Positions 54,857 to 64,000 of a DNA stretch of 64,000 bases are shown one piece after another. Position 1 is the first letter of the stretch; every line of letters begins with the position of its first letter. The notes under the pieces were generated by a model, which was given only the letters and a program-made list of their open reading frames with translations, did not search any database and was not told the DNA's origin. The DNA is taken from assembly GCF_964204645.1 (NCBI RefSeq), contig NW_027437435.1, positions 62,001 through 126,000 on the forward strand, read 5' to 3'. The DNA is from Tubulanus polymorphus (Eukaryota > Nemertea > Palaeonemertea > Tubulaniformes > Tubulanidae). The translations under genes and the position numbers were made by a program.

Positions 54857-55633
54857 TTATAATTCCAACCAGAACTCTTTAATTATTGGGTCATTTTCAA
54901 TCATTTTTTCAATTTCTTGTAAATGTTTAACAACATCAACAAATGACAAGCTTAATAATTGGAATTTTTTATATGTAATTAGTCTACCTACGCTTCTTAA
55001 TCTTCTATCATGTCTGGCACTAATAGTTATGTATTTTCTAACCCAAGAAGTCCAAGAAATCCCCGCAGTTTGTTTATTAAACATTAAAAATCCCCTATTT
55101 AAATAATCCCCGAAAATGATATGATCCCATAAATGATTTGCTTTTTTACATAACAAGGTTCTATAATTTTTTTTCAATAAAACAGTTATTTCATTAAATG
55201 ATGTTATACCTTCTATTTCTTTAAAACTTACATCTGTTTCAATTGATAATTTTGATTTTAAAAACTTATTTAACTCATTTCCGCTCATTTTCTTTTTAGT
55301 TTTTGTTCCTTTTCCTTTTAGTCTTAACAATATTTCTACATTGGTTGTTGGTCTTTTCGGTAATGATGTTACACTTGATTGCTGGTTTTCTATTATTTTT
55401 TCTAAAATTAATGTCATTTCTTGATGGTAATATAAATGTTTTTTAACTTCTTCTAACGTTTCATCTTCCATATCGAAAGATTCTTTTACTTCAACACCCA
55501 TTTCGATTGGTTCATATTCCATTTCGGTTGGTTCATCTTCCATTTCGGTTGGTTCATCTTCCATTTCGGTTGGTTCATCTTCCATTTCGGTTGTCCTCTG
55601 AGAATCAAGAGTACTTCTTGGTACAAACGACAT
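54857..55633 (-). CDS. Unidentified 258-residue protein with acidic TEMEDEP repeats
   Basis: I place the start at ATG 55631-55633 (AATAAAATG), the first ATG in the frame; the frame extends three codons further up but without an ATG. Near the N-terminus are four tandem 7-residue repeats of the type TEMEDEP/TEMEYEP. A basic patch (LKGKGTKTKKK) follows, then a C-terminal domain with AGISWTSWVRKYITISARHDRRLR and LSLSFVDVVKHLQEIEKMI. I recall similar C-terminal domains in unnamed invertebrate proteins but cannot assign a function. It lies apart from the other leftward genes, with its own upstream region. Confidence 0.65.
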   Translation of the reverse strand: MSFVPRSTLDSQRTTEMEDEPTEMEDEPTEMEDEPTEMEYEPIEMGVEVKESFDMEDETLEEVKKHLYYHQEMTLILEKIIENQQSSVTSLPKRPTTNVEILLRLKGKGTKTKKKMSGNELNKFLKSKLSIETDVSFKEIEGITSFNEITVLLKKNYRTLLCKKANHLWDHIIFGDYLNRGFLMFNKQTAGISWTSWVRKYITISARHDRRLRSVGRLITYKKFQLLSLSFVDVVKHLQEIEKMIENDPIIKEFWLEL

Positions 55634-56096
55634 TTTATTCAACTAAAAGATATCAGCGGTAGAACAGGAACCGCGATATTAAATGATATAAATATTTTCA
55701 AGTCTATCGTTTCTAATTATTATAACTTATTATAGTTCAAGTTATTATCTATCTAACGTAAAATAGAATTAACTGTATGAAGTTGTAGTTGTCAAAAGCA
55801 CTTAAAGGTTTCATATTTAATAACCCCAATAACTACAAAAAACAGTACTTACATTTAGATTTATAATTGTAAACTATAAACTCCTAATTTCGTTTCGAAA
55901 GATAGAATATCCTGAGCACAATGTTACAGCGCCTGTTCATTTCCGGGGCGATTTCTAGAATGAACACGTCGTTGATTATGCCACGTCATCTAGTTCCGGC
56001 GCGCCTTTTCTAGAATATTCTACACGTTTCTGATTATGACGTGTCATAATGTCTCGTCGTTATAGTAACAACTGTAACAGCTGTGAATTTATAGAT
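55634..56096. promoter_or_regulatory. Upstream region with two GC-rich repeats and a heat-shock-element match
   Basis: No gene. Two related units at about 55941-55993 and 55994-56050 share TTCCGG, TTTCTAGAA, ACACGT and GATTATG. The second contains TTC-TA-GAA-TA-TTC (56008-56020), an exact three-unit heat-shock element, and ATTATGACGTGTCATAAT, a near-palindrome with a CRE-like TGACGT core. It lies some 375 bp upstream of the leftward acidic-repeat gene. Its role is inferred from motifs only. Confidence 0.45.
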
Positions 56097-56369
56097 TTAT
56101 TCTATAGCTCTGTACATTGAATGTATATAGGCTAAAATAGAATCATTTTCTAGTATAAACATCGTATCCTCAACGTATTGTTCATTATTTGGATCAGTGT
56201 TCCATAATTCAATAAATTTCTTTCCTTTTGTTAACTGTTCTGAATATAACTGTAAATATTCTAGTTTCAATTTATTCTCTAAATGTGTTCTAGTTTTATT
56301 GTGTCTTGCTTTTTGGGATTTATCTATATCGATATTACATGTTGGGCAGTAGAACTTATTTGCTTCCAT
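56097..56369 (-). pseudogene. Chimeric frame: polymerase N-terminus joined to an HNH-gene tail
   Basis: The 90-codon frame begins inside the right inverted repeat with the same 38 codons as the DNA polymerase (only two residue changes seen). At the repeat's inner edge (56256) it runs into a segment matching the last ~30 residues of the HNH endonuclease at about 20 of 30 positions, then ends in unrelated sequence. It has the polymerase's promoter copy, so it may be transcribed. It is probably a by-product of inverted-repeat spread over an old HNH copy, not a functional gene. Confidence 0.75.
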
Positions 56370-56623
56370 TTTAATACTATATTTTTTATTAAAATTGATT
56401 TTAGAAGTTCAATGATTTAAATGTTATTCATATATATGAATATTTTAAGAGTAATAGGGATAATAGGCTTTCAAGCTAAAGGTTGAACGGGCGGGTGAGT
56501 AAAAAATGAAAAACATAAAAATAATTACAATTTCTACTTGAATTAGGAGTGAAACTCATAAAAATGAAAAATTAATTCGAGCGTGTGAGAATTAATTTTT
56601 CATTTTTATGAGTTTCGCGAGTA
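56256..56623 (-). repeat. Right terminal inverted repeat (368 bp shared with left end)
   Basis: Reverse complement of 38328-38695. The match ends inward at AATAT (56256-56260) and outward at CGCGAGTA (56616-56623). Beyond it the right end continues with a 94-bp outer arm that the left end lacks. Confidence 0.9.
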
Positions 56624-56717
56624 ATTCAAGTAGAAATTGTAATTATTTTTATGTTTTTCATTTTTTACGAGCTCGACCGTTCGACCTTTGGCTTGAAAGC
56701 CTATTATCCCTATTACT
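56450..56717. repeat. 268-bp palindromic right terminus of the Polinton-like element
   Basis: AGTAATAGGGATAATAGG at 56450 is mirrored by CCTATTATCCCTATTACT ending at 56717, and the whole stretch is centred on 56583.5. The inner 28-bp arms (56551-56578, 56589-56616) are perfect around a 10-nt loop; the outer arms differ at roughly eight positions, mainly near 56480-56500/56667-56690. The satellite starts at AATATTCCCC right after 56717. Confidence 0.9.
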
Positions 56718-59700
56718 AATATTCCCCCTATCGAAAAACGACAATGTCGATGCGTAAAAGCGCTCAAATCGTCAGGAAAAGCACTTTTCGACGCGAAAAC
56801 GTCGCTCAGCGCGAGAAAAGACGTTTTCTTTTCGAATATTCCCCCTATCGGAAAAACGACAATGTCGATGCGTAAAAGCGCTCAAATCGTCAGGAAAAGC
56901 ACTTTTCGACGCGAAAACGTCGTTCAGCGCGAGAAAAGACGTTTTCGTATCGAATATTCTCACTATCGGTAAAACGACAATGTTGATGCGTAAAAGCGCT
57001 CAAATCGTCAGGAAAAGCACTTTTCGACGCGAAAACGTCGCTCAGCGCGAGAAAAGACGTTTTCTTTTCGAATATTCCCCCTATCGGAAAAACGACAATG
57101 CCGATGCGTAAAAGCGCTCAAATCGTCAGGAAAAGCACTTTTCGACGCGAAAACGTCGCTCAGCGCGAGAAAAGACGTTTTCTTATCGAATATTCCCCCT
57201 ATCGGAAAAACGACAATGTCGATGCGTAAAAGCGCTCAAATCGTCAGGAAAAGCACTTTTCGACGCGAAAACGTCGCTCAGCGCGAGAAAAGACGATTTC
57301 TTTTCGAATATTCCCCCTATCGGAAAAACGACAATGCCGATGCGTAAAAGCGCTCAAATCGTCAGGAAAAGCACTTTTCGACGCGAAAACGTCGCTCAGC
57401 GCGAGAAAAGACGTTTTCTTTTCGAATATTCCCGCTATCGGAAAAACGACAATGCCGATGCGTAAAAGCGCTCAAATCGTCAGGAAAAGCACTTTTCGAC
57501 GCGAAAACGTCGCTCAGCGCGAGAAAAGACGTTTTCTTTTCGAATATTCCCCCTATCGGAAAAACGACAATGCCGATGCGTAAAAGCGCTCAAATCGTCA
57601 GGAAAAGCACTTTTCGACGCGAAAACGTCGCTCAGCGCGAGAAAAGACGTTTTCTTTTCGAATATTCCCCCTATCGGAAAAACGACAATGTCGATGCGTA
57701 AAAGCGCTCAAATCGTCAGGAAAAGCACTTTTCGACGCGAAAACGTCGTTCAGCGCGAGAAAAGACGTTTTCGTATCGAATATTTCCCCTATCGGAAAAA
57801 CGACAATGCCGATGCGTAAAAGCGCTCAAATCGTCAGGAAAAGCACTTTTCGACGCGAAAACGTCGTTCGGCGCGAGAAAAGACGTTTTCGTATTGAATA
57901 TTCTCCCTATCGGAAAAACGACAATGTCGATGCGTAAAACCGCTCAAATCGTCAGGAAAAGCACTTTTCGACGCGAAAACGTAGTTCCGCGCGAGAAAAG
58001 ACGTTTTCTTATCGAATATTCCCCCTATCGGTAAAACGACAATGTCGATGCGTAGAAGCGCTCAAATCGTCAGGAAAAGCACTTTTCGACCCGAAAACGT
58101 CGTTCAGCGCGAGAAAAGACGTTTTCTTTTCGAATATTCCCCCTATCGGAAAAACGACAATGCCGATGCGTAAAAGCGCTCAAATCGTCAGGAAAAGCAC
58201 TTTTCGACGCGAAAACGTCGTTTAGCGCGAGAAAAGACGTTTTCGTGTCGAATATTCTCCCTATCGGTAAAACGACAATGTCGATGCGTAAAAGCGCACA
58301 AATCGTCAGGAAAAGCACATTTCGACGCGAAAACGTCGCTCAGCGCGAGAAAAGACGTTTTCGTATCGAATATTCCCCCTATCGGAAAAACGACAATGTC
58401 GATGCGTAAAAGCGCTCAAATCGTCAGGAAAAGCACTTTTCGACGCGAAAACGTCGTTCGGCGCGAGAAAAGACGTTTTCGTATTGAATATTCTCCCTAT
58501 CGGAAAAACGACAATGTCGATGCGTAAAACCGCTCAAATCGTCAGGAAAAGCACTTTTCGACGCGAAAACGTAGTTCCGCGCGAGAAAAGACGTTTTCTT
58601 ATCGAATATTCCCCCTATCGGTAAAACGACAATGTCGATGCGTAGAAGCGCTCAAATCGTCAGGAAAAGCACTTTTCGACCCGAAAACGTCGTTCAGCGC
58701 GAGAAAAGACGTTTTCTTTTCGAATATTCCCCCTATCGGAAAAACGACAATGCCGATGCGTAAAAGCGCTCAAATCGTCAGGAAAAGCACTTTTCGACGC
58801 GAAAACGTCGTTTAGCGCGAGAAAAGACGTTTTCGTGTCGAATATTCTCCCTATCGGTAAAACGACAATGTCGATGCGTAAAAGCGCACAAATCGTCAGG
58901 AAAAGCACATTTCGACGCGAAAACGTCGCTCAGCGCGAGAAAAGACGTTTTCGTATCGAATATTCCCCCTATCGGAAAAACGACAATGTCGATGCGTAAA
59001 AGCGCTCAAATCGTCAGGAAAAGCACTTTTCGACCCGAAAACGTCGTTCAGCGCGAGAAAAGTCGTTTTCGTATCGAATATTCTCACTATCGGTAAAACG
59101 ACAATGTCGAAGCGTAAAAGCGCTCAAATCGTCAGGAAAAGCACTTTTCGACGCGAAAACGTCGTTCAGCGCGAGAAAAGACGTTTTCGTGTCGAATATT
59201 CTCCCTATCGGTAAAACGACAATGTCGATGCGTAAAAGCGCTCAAATCGTCAGGAAAAGCACTTTTCGACGCGAAAACGTAATTCAGCGCGAGAAAAGAC
59301 GTTTTCTTATCAAATATTCCCCCTATCGGAAAAACGACAATGTCGATGCGTAAAAGCGCTCAAATCGTCAGGAAAAGCACTTTTCGACGCGAAAACGTCG
59401 TTCAGCGCGAGAAAAGACGTTTTCGTATCGAATATTCTCACTATCGGTAAAACGACAATGTCGATGCGTAAAAGCGCTCAAATCGTCAGGAAAAGCACTT
59501 TTCGACGCGAAAACGTCGCTCAGCGCGAGAAAAGTCGTTTTCTTTTCGAATATTCCCCCTATCGGAAAAACGACAATGCCGATGCGTAAAAGCGCTCAAA
59601 TCGTCAGGAAAAGCACTTTTCGACGCGAAAACGTCGCTCAGCGCGAGAAAAGACGTTTTCTTTTCGAATATTCCCCCTATCGGAAAAACGACAATGCCGA

Positions 59701-62700
59701 TGCGTAAAAGCGCTCAAATCGTCAGGAAAAGCACTTTTCGACGCGAAAACGTCGTTTAGCGCGAGAAAAGACGTTTTCGTGTCGAATATTCTCCCTATCG
59801 GTAAAACGACAATGTCGATGCGTAAAAGCGCTCAAATCGTCAGGAAAAGCACTTTTCGACGCGAAAACGTCGCTCTGCGCGAGAAAAGACGTTTTCGTAT
59901 CGAATATTCCCCCTATCGGAAAAACGACAATGCCGATGCGTAAAAGCGCTCAAATCGTCAGGAAAAGCACTTTTCGACGCGAAAACGTCGCTCAGCGCGA
60001 GAAAAGACGTTTTCTTTTCGAATATTCCCCCTATCGGAAAAACGACAATGCCGATGCGTAAAAGCGCTCAAATCGTCAGGAAAAGCACTTTTCGACGCGA
60101 AAACGTCGCTCAGCGCGAGAAAAGACGTTTTCTTTTCGAATATTCCCCCTATCGGAAAAACGACAATGCCGATGCGTAAAAGCGCTCAAATCGTCAGGAA
60201 AAGCACTTTTCGACGCGAAAACGTCGCTCAGCGCGAGAAAAGACGTTTTCGTGTCGAATATTCTCCCTATCGGTAAAACGACAATGTCGATGCGTAAAAG
60301 CGCTCAAATCGTCAGGAAAAGCACTTTTCGACGCGAAAACGTCGTTCGGCGCGAGAAAAGACGTTTTCGTATTGAATATTCTCCCTATCGGAAAAACGAC
60401 AATGTCGATGCGTAAAAGCGCTCAAATCGTCAGGAAAAGCACTTTTCGACGCGAAAACGTAGTTCAGCGCGAGAAAAGACGTTTTCTTATCGAATATTCC
60501 CCCTATCGGTAAAACGACAATGTCGATGCGTAGAAGCGCTCAAATCGTCAGGAAAAGCACTTTTCGACCCGAAAACGTCGTTCAGCGCGAGAAAAGACGT
60601 TTTCTTATCGTATATTCCCCCTATCGGAAAAACGACAATGCCGATGCGTAAAAGCGCTCAAATCGTCAGGAAAAGCACTTTTCGACGCGAAAACGTCGTT
60701 CAGCGCGAGAAAAGACATTTTCTTTTCGAATATTCCCCCTATCGGAAAAACGACAAAGTCGATGCGTAAAAGCGCTCAAATCGTCAGGAAAAGCGCTTTT
60801 CGACGCGAAAACGTAGTTCAGCGCGAGAAAAGACGTTTTCTTATCAAATATTCCCCCTATCGGAAAAACGACAATGTCGATGCGTAAAAGCGCTCAAATC
60901 GTCAGGAAAAGCACTTTTCGACGCGAAAACGTCGTTCAGCGCGAGAAAAGACGTTTTCGTATCGAATATTCTCACTATCGGAAAAACGACAATGTCGATG
61001 CGTAAAAGCGCTCAAATCGTCAGGAAAAGCACTTTTCGACGCGAAAACGTCGCTCAGCGCGAGAAAAGACGTTTTCTTTTCGAATATTCCCGCTATCGGA
61101 AAAACGACAATGCCGATGCGTAAAAGCGCTCAAATCGTCAGGAAAAGCACTTTTCGACGCAAAAACGTCGCTCAGCGCGAGAAAAGACGTTTTCTTTTCG
61201 AATATTCCCCCTATCGGAAAAACGACAATGCCGATGCGTAAAAGCGCTCAAATCGTCAGGAAAAGCACTTTTCGACGCGAAAACGTCGCTCAGCGCGAGA
61301 AAAAACGTTTTCTTTTCGAATATTCCCCCTATCGGAAAAACGACAATGCCGATGCGTAAAAGCGCTCAAATCGTCAGGAAAAGCACTTTTCGACGCGAAA
61401 ACGTCGCTCAGCGCGAGAAAAGACGTTTTCTTTTCGAATATTCCCCCTATCGGAAAAACGACAATGCCGATGCGTAAAAGCGCTCAAATCGTCAGGAAAA
61501 GCACTTTTCGACGCGAAAACGTCGTTCGGCGCGAGAAAAGACGTTTTTGTATCGAATATTCCCCCTATCGGAAAAACGACAATGCCGATGCGTAAAAGCG
61601 CTCAAATCGTCAGGAAAAGCACTTTTCGACGCGAAAACGTCGTTCGGCGCGAGAAAAGACGTTTTCGTATCGAATATTCTCACTATCGGTAAAACGACAA
61701 TGTCGATGCGTAAAAAGCGCTCAAATCGTCAGGAAAAGCACTTTTCGACGCGAAAACGTAGTTCAGCGCGAGAAAAGACGTTTTCTTATCGAATATTCCC
61801 CCTATCGGAAAAACGACAATGTCGATGCGTAAAAGCGCTCAAATCGTCAGGAAAAGCACTTTTCGACGCGAAAACGTCGTTCGGCGCGTGAAAAGACGTT
61901 TTCGTATCGAATATTCTCCCTATCGGAAAAACGACAATGTCGATGCGTAAAAGTGCTCAAATCGTCAGGAAAAGCCCTTTTCGACGCGAAAACGTCGTTC
62001 GGCGCGAGAAAAGACGTTTTCGTATCGAATATTCTCCCTATCGGAAAAACGACAATGTCGATGCGTAAAAGCGCTCAAATCGTCAGGAAAAGCACTTTTC
62101 GACGCGAAAACGTCGTTCGGCGCGAGAAAAGACGTTTTCGTATCGAATATTCCCCCTATCGGAAAAACGACAATGCCGATGCGTAAAAGCGCTCAAATCG
62201 TCAGGAAAAGCACTTTTCGACGCGAAAACGTCGTTCGGCGCGAGAAAAGACGTTTTCGTATCGAATATTCCCCCTATCGGAAAAACGAATATGCCGATGC
62301 GTAAAAGCGCTCAAATCGTCTGGAAAAGCACTTTTCGACGCGAAAACGTCGTTCAGCGCGAGAAAAGACGTTTTCGTATCGAATATTCCCCCTATCGGAA
62401 AAACGACAATGTCGATGCGTAAAAGCGCTCAAATCGTCAGGTAAAGCACTTTTCGACGCGAAAACGTCGCTCAGCGCGAGAAAAGACGTTTTCTTTTCGA
62501 ATATTCCCCCTATCGGAAAAACGACAATGTCGATGCGTAAAAGCGCTCAAATCGTCAGGAAAAGCACTTTTCGACGCGAAAACGTCGTTCGGCGCGAGAA
62601 AAGACGTTTTCGTATCGAATATTCCCCCTATCGGAAAAACGACAATGCCGATGCGTAAAAGCGCTCAAATCGTCAGGAAAAGCACTTTTCGACGCGAAAA

Positions 62701-64000
62701 CGTCGTTCAGCGCGAGAAAAGACGTTTTCTTTTCGAATATTCCCCCTATCGGAAAAACGACAATGCCGATGCGTAAAAGCGCTCAAATCGTCAGGAAAAG
62801 CACTTTTCGACGCGAAAACGTCGCTCAGCGCGAGAAAAGACGTTTTCGTGTCGAATATTCTCCCTATCGGTAAAACGACAATGTCGATGCGTAAAAGCGC
62901 TCATATCGTCAGGAAAAGCACTTTTCGACGCGAAAACGTCGTTCGGCGCGAGAAAAGACGTTTTCGTATCGAATATTCCCCCTATCGGAAAAACGACAAT
63001 GCCGATGCGTAAAAGCGCTCAAATCGTCAGGAAAAGCACTTTTCGACCCGAAAACGTCGTTCGGCGCGAGAAAAGACGTTTTCGTATCGAATATTCCCCC
63101 TATCGGAAAAACGACAATGCCGATGCGTAAAAGCGCTCAAATCGTCTGGAAAAGCACTTTTCGACGCGAAAACGTCGTTCGGCGCGAGAAAAGACGTTTT
63201 CGTATCGAATATTCCCCCTATCGGAAAAACGACAATGTCGATGCGTAAAAGCGCTCAAATCGTCAGGAAAAGCACTTTTCGACGCGAAAACGTCGTTCAG
63301 CGCGAGAAAAGACGTTTTCGTATCGAATATTCTCACTATCGGTAAAACGACAATGTCGATGCGTAAAAGCGCTCAAATCGTCAGGAAAAGCACTTTTCGA
63401 CGCGAAAACGTCGTTTAGCGCGAGAAAAGACGTTTTCGTGTCGAATATTCTCCCTATCGGTAAAACGACAATGTCGATGCGTAAAAGCGCTCAAATCGTC
63501 AGGAAAAGCACTTTTCGACGCGAAAACGTCGTTCAGCGCGAGAAAAGACCTTTTCGTATCGAATATTCCCCCTATCGGAAAAACGACAATGTCGATGCGT
63601 AAAAGCGCTCAAATCGTCAGGAAAAGCACTTTTCGACGCGAAAACGTCGTTCAGCGCGAGAAAAGACCTTTTCGTATCGAATATTCCCCCTATCGGAAAA
63701 ACGACAATGTCGATGCGTAAAAGCGCTCAAATCGTCAAGAAAAGCACTTTTCGACGCGAAAACGTCGTTCGGCGCGAGAAAAGACGTTTTCGTATCGAAT
63801 ATTCCCCCTATCGGAAAAACGACAATGTCGATGCGTAAAAGCGCTCAAATCGTCAGGAAAAGCACTTTTCGACCCGAAAACGTCGTTCAGCGCGAGAAAA
63901 GTCGTTTTCGTATTGAATATTCTCACTATCGGTAAAACGACAATGTCGATGCGTAAAAGCGCTCAAATCGTCAGGAAAAGCACTTTTCGACGCGAAAACG
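56718..64000 (+). repeat. 118-bp satellite array, right block
   Basis: About 62 monomers, same orientation, running off the window end. Monomers with TTCTTTTCGAATATT are common. A 590-bp (5 x 118) unit is repeated: variants at 57836-58310 (GTAAAACCGC, GTAGTTCCGCGCG, GCGTAGAAGCG, AAAGCGCACAAATC) recur in order at 58426-58900. The first monomer starts part-way, at AATATTCCCC. No genes. Confidence 0.97.

Larger units (their letters stand above)
38328..56717 (+). mobile_element. Polinton/Maverick-like (adintovirus-like) virus-type transposon, decayed
   Basis: An 18.4-kb element with terminal inverted repeats, family B DNA polymerase, retroviral-type integrase, packaging ATPase, major and minor capsid proteins and several small membrane proteins: the hallmark Polinton gene set and size. 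It is much more AT-rich than the satellite or the retrotransposon. Five genes carry stops or a frameshift while polymerase and ATPase are open. Read inward, the right end starts AGTAATAGGG; the left end lacks about 94 bp of terminal sequence present on the right, so it is truncated. No clean target duplication remains. Confidence 0.92.

Noticed and set aside
56450-56475. TAGGGATAATAGG resembles the start of the I-SceI site
   Set aside because: Only the first nine bases match and it is AT-rich; I regard it as chance.
1-64000. tRNA, rRNA or host protein-coding genes
   Set aside because: No cloverleaf, rRNA segment or host-type exon was recognised in any non-repeat stretch.

Overview
This is eukaryotic, repeat-only DNA: a 118-bp satellite array interrupted by two large mobile elements. 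I see no host gene, rRNA, tRNA or CRISPR array. The element types (an env-bearing Ty3/gypsy-class LTR retrotransposon and a Polinton/Maverick-type DNA virus-like transposon) point to an invertebrate animal. An arthropod is my first guess, but a cnidarian or mollusc cannot be excluded from sequence alone.

Layout. (1) 1-20890: about 177 head-to-tail 118-bp monomers. (2) 20891-31521: a 10.6-kb LTR retrotransposon on the + strand with two nearly identical 1.1-kb LTRs, gag, pol and env, flanked by a 4-bp AAAA target duplication. (3) 31522-38327: satellite in the same orientation and phase, about 58 monomers. (4) 38328-56717: an 18.4-kb AT-rich Polinton-like element with 368-bp terminal inverted repeats (TIRs). 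Rightward genes: a protein-primed-type DNA polymerase B, small and membrane proteins, minor and major capsid proteins and a zinc-finger protein. Leftward genes: packaging ATPase, integrase, two small proteins, an HNH endonuclease and an unidentified acidic-repeat protein. (5) 56718-64000: satellite again, about 62 monomers.

How the parts work. The retrotransposon looks complete and young. Gag and pol share one frame and are separated by a single UAG, followed 8 nt later by a 9-bp stem, which is the layout of a gammaretrovirus-type readthrough signal. Its integrase ends in a chromodomain, and it carries an env with a furin-like site. The Polinton-like element keeps an intact polymerase and ATPase, but integrase, minor capsid, major capsid, a coiled-coil membrane protein and a zinc-finger gene are each broken by one or two lesions, so it looks recently inactivated. 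Its integrase also ends in a chromodomain. Two unrelated elements with chromodomain integrases lying in one satellite suggests heterochromatin-guided insertion.

Most interesting signals: the readthrough/pseudoknot candidate; the paired chromodomains; an LTR carrying a second copy of its R region and a candidate 492-bp intron; a 268-bp palindromic terminus on the Polinton-like element; a TAAATG motif at nearly every gene start of that element, resembling poxvirus late promoters; and a polymerase fused to zinc fingers, a Cys/His domain and an endonuclease VII-like domain.
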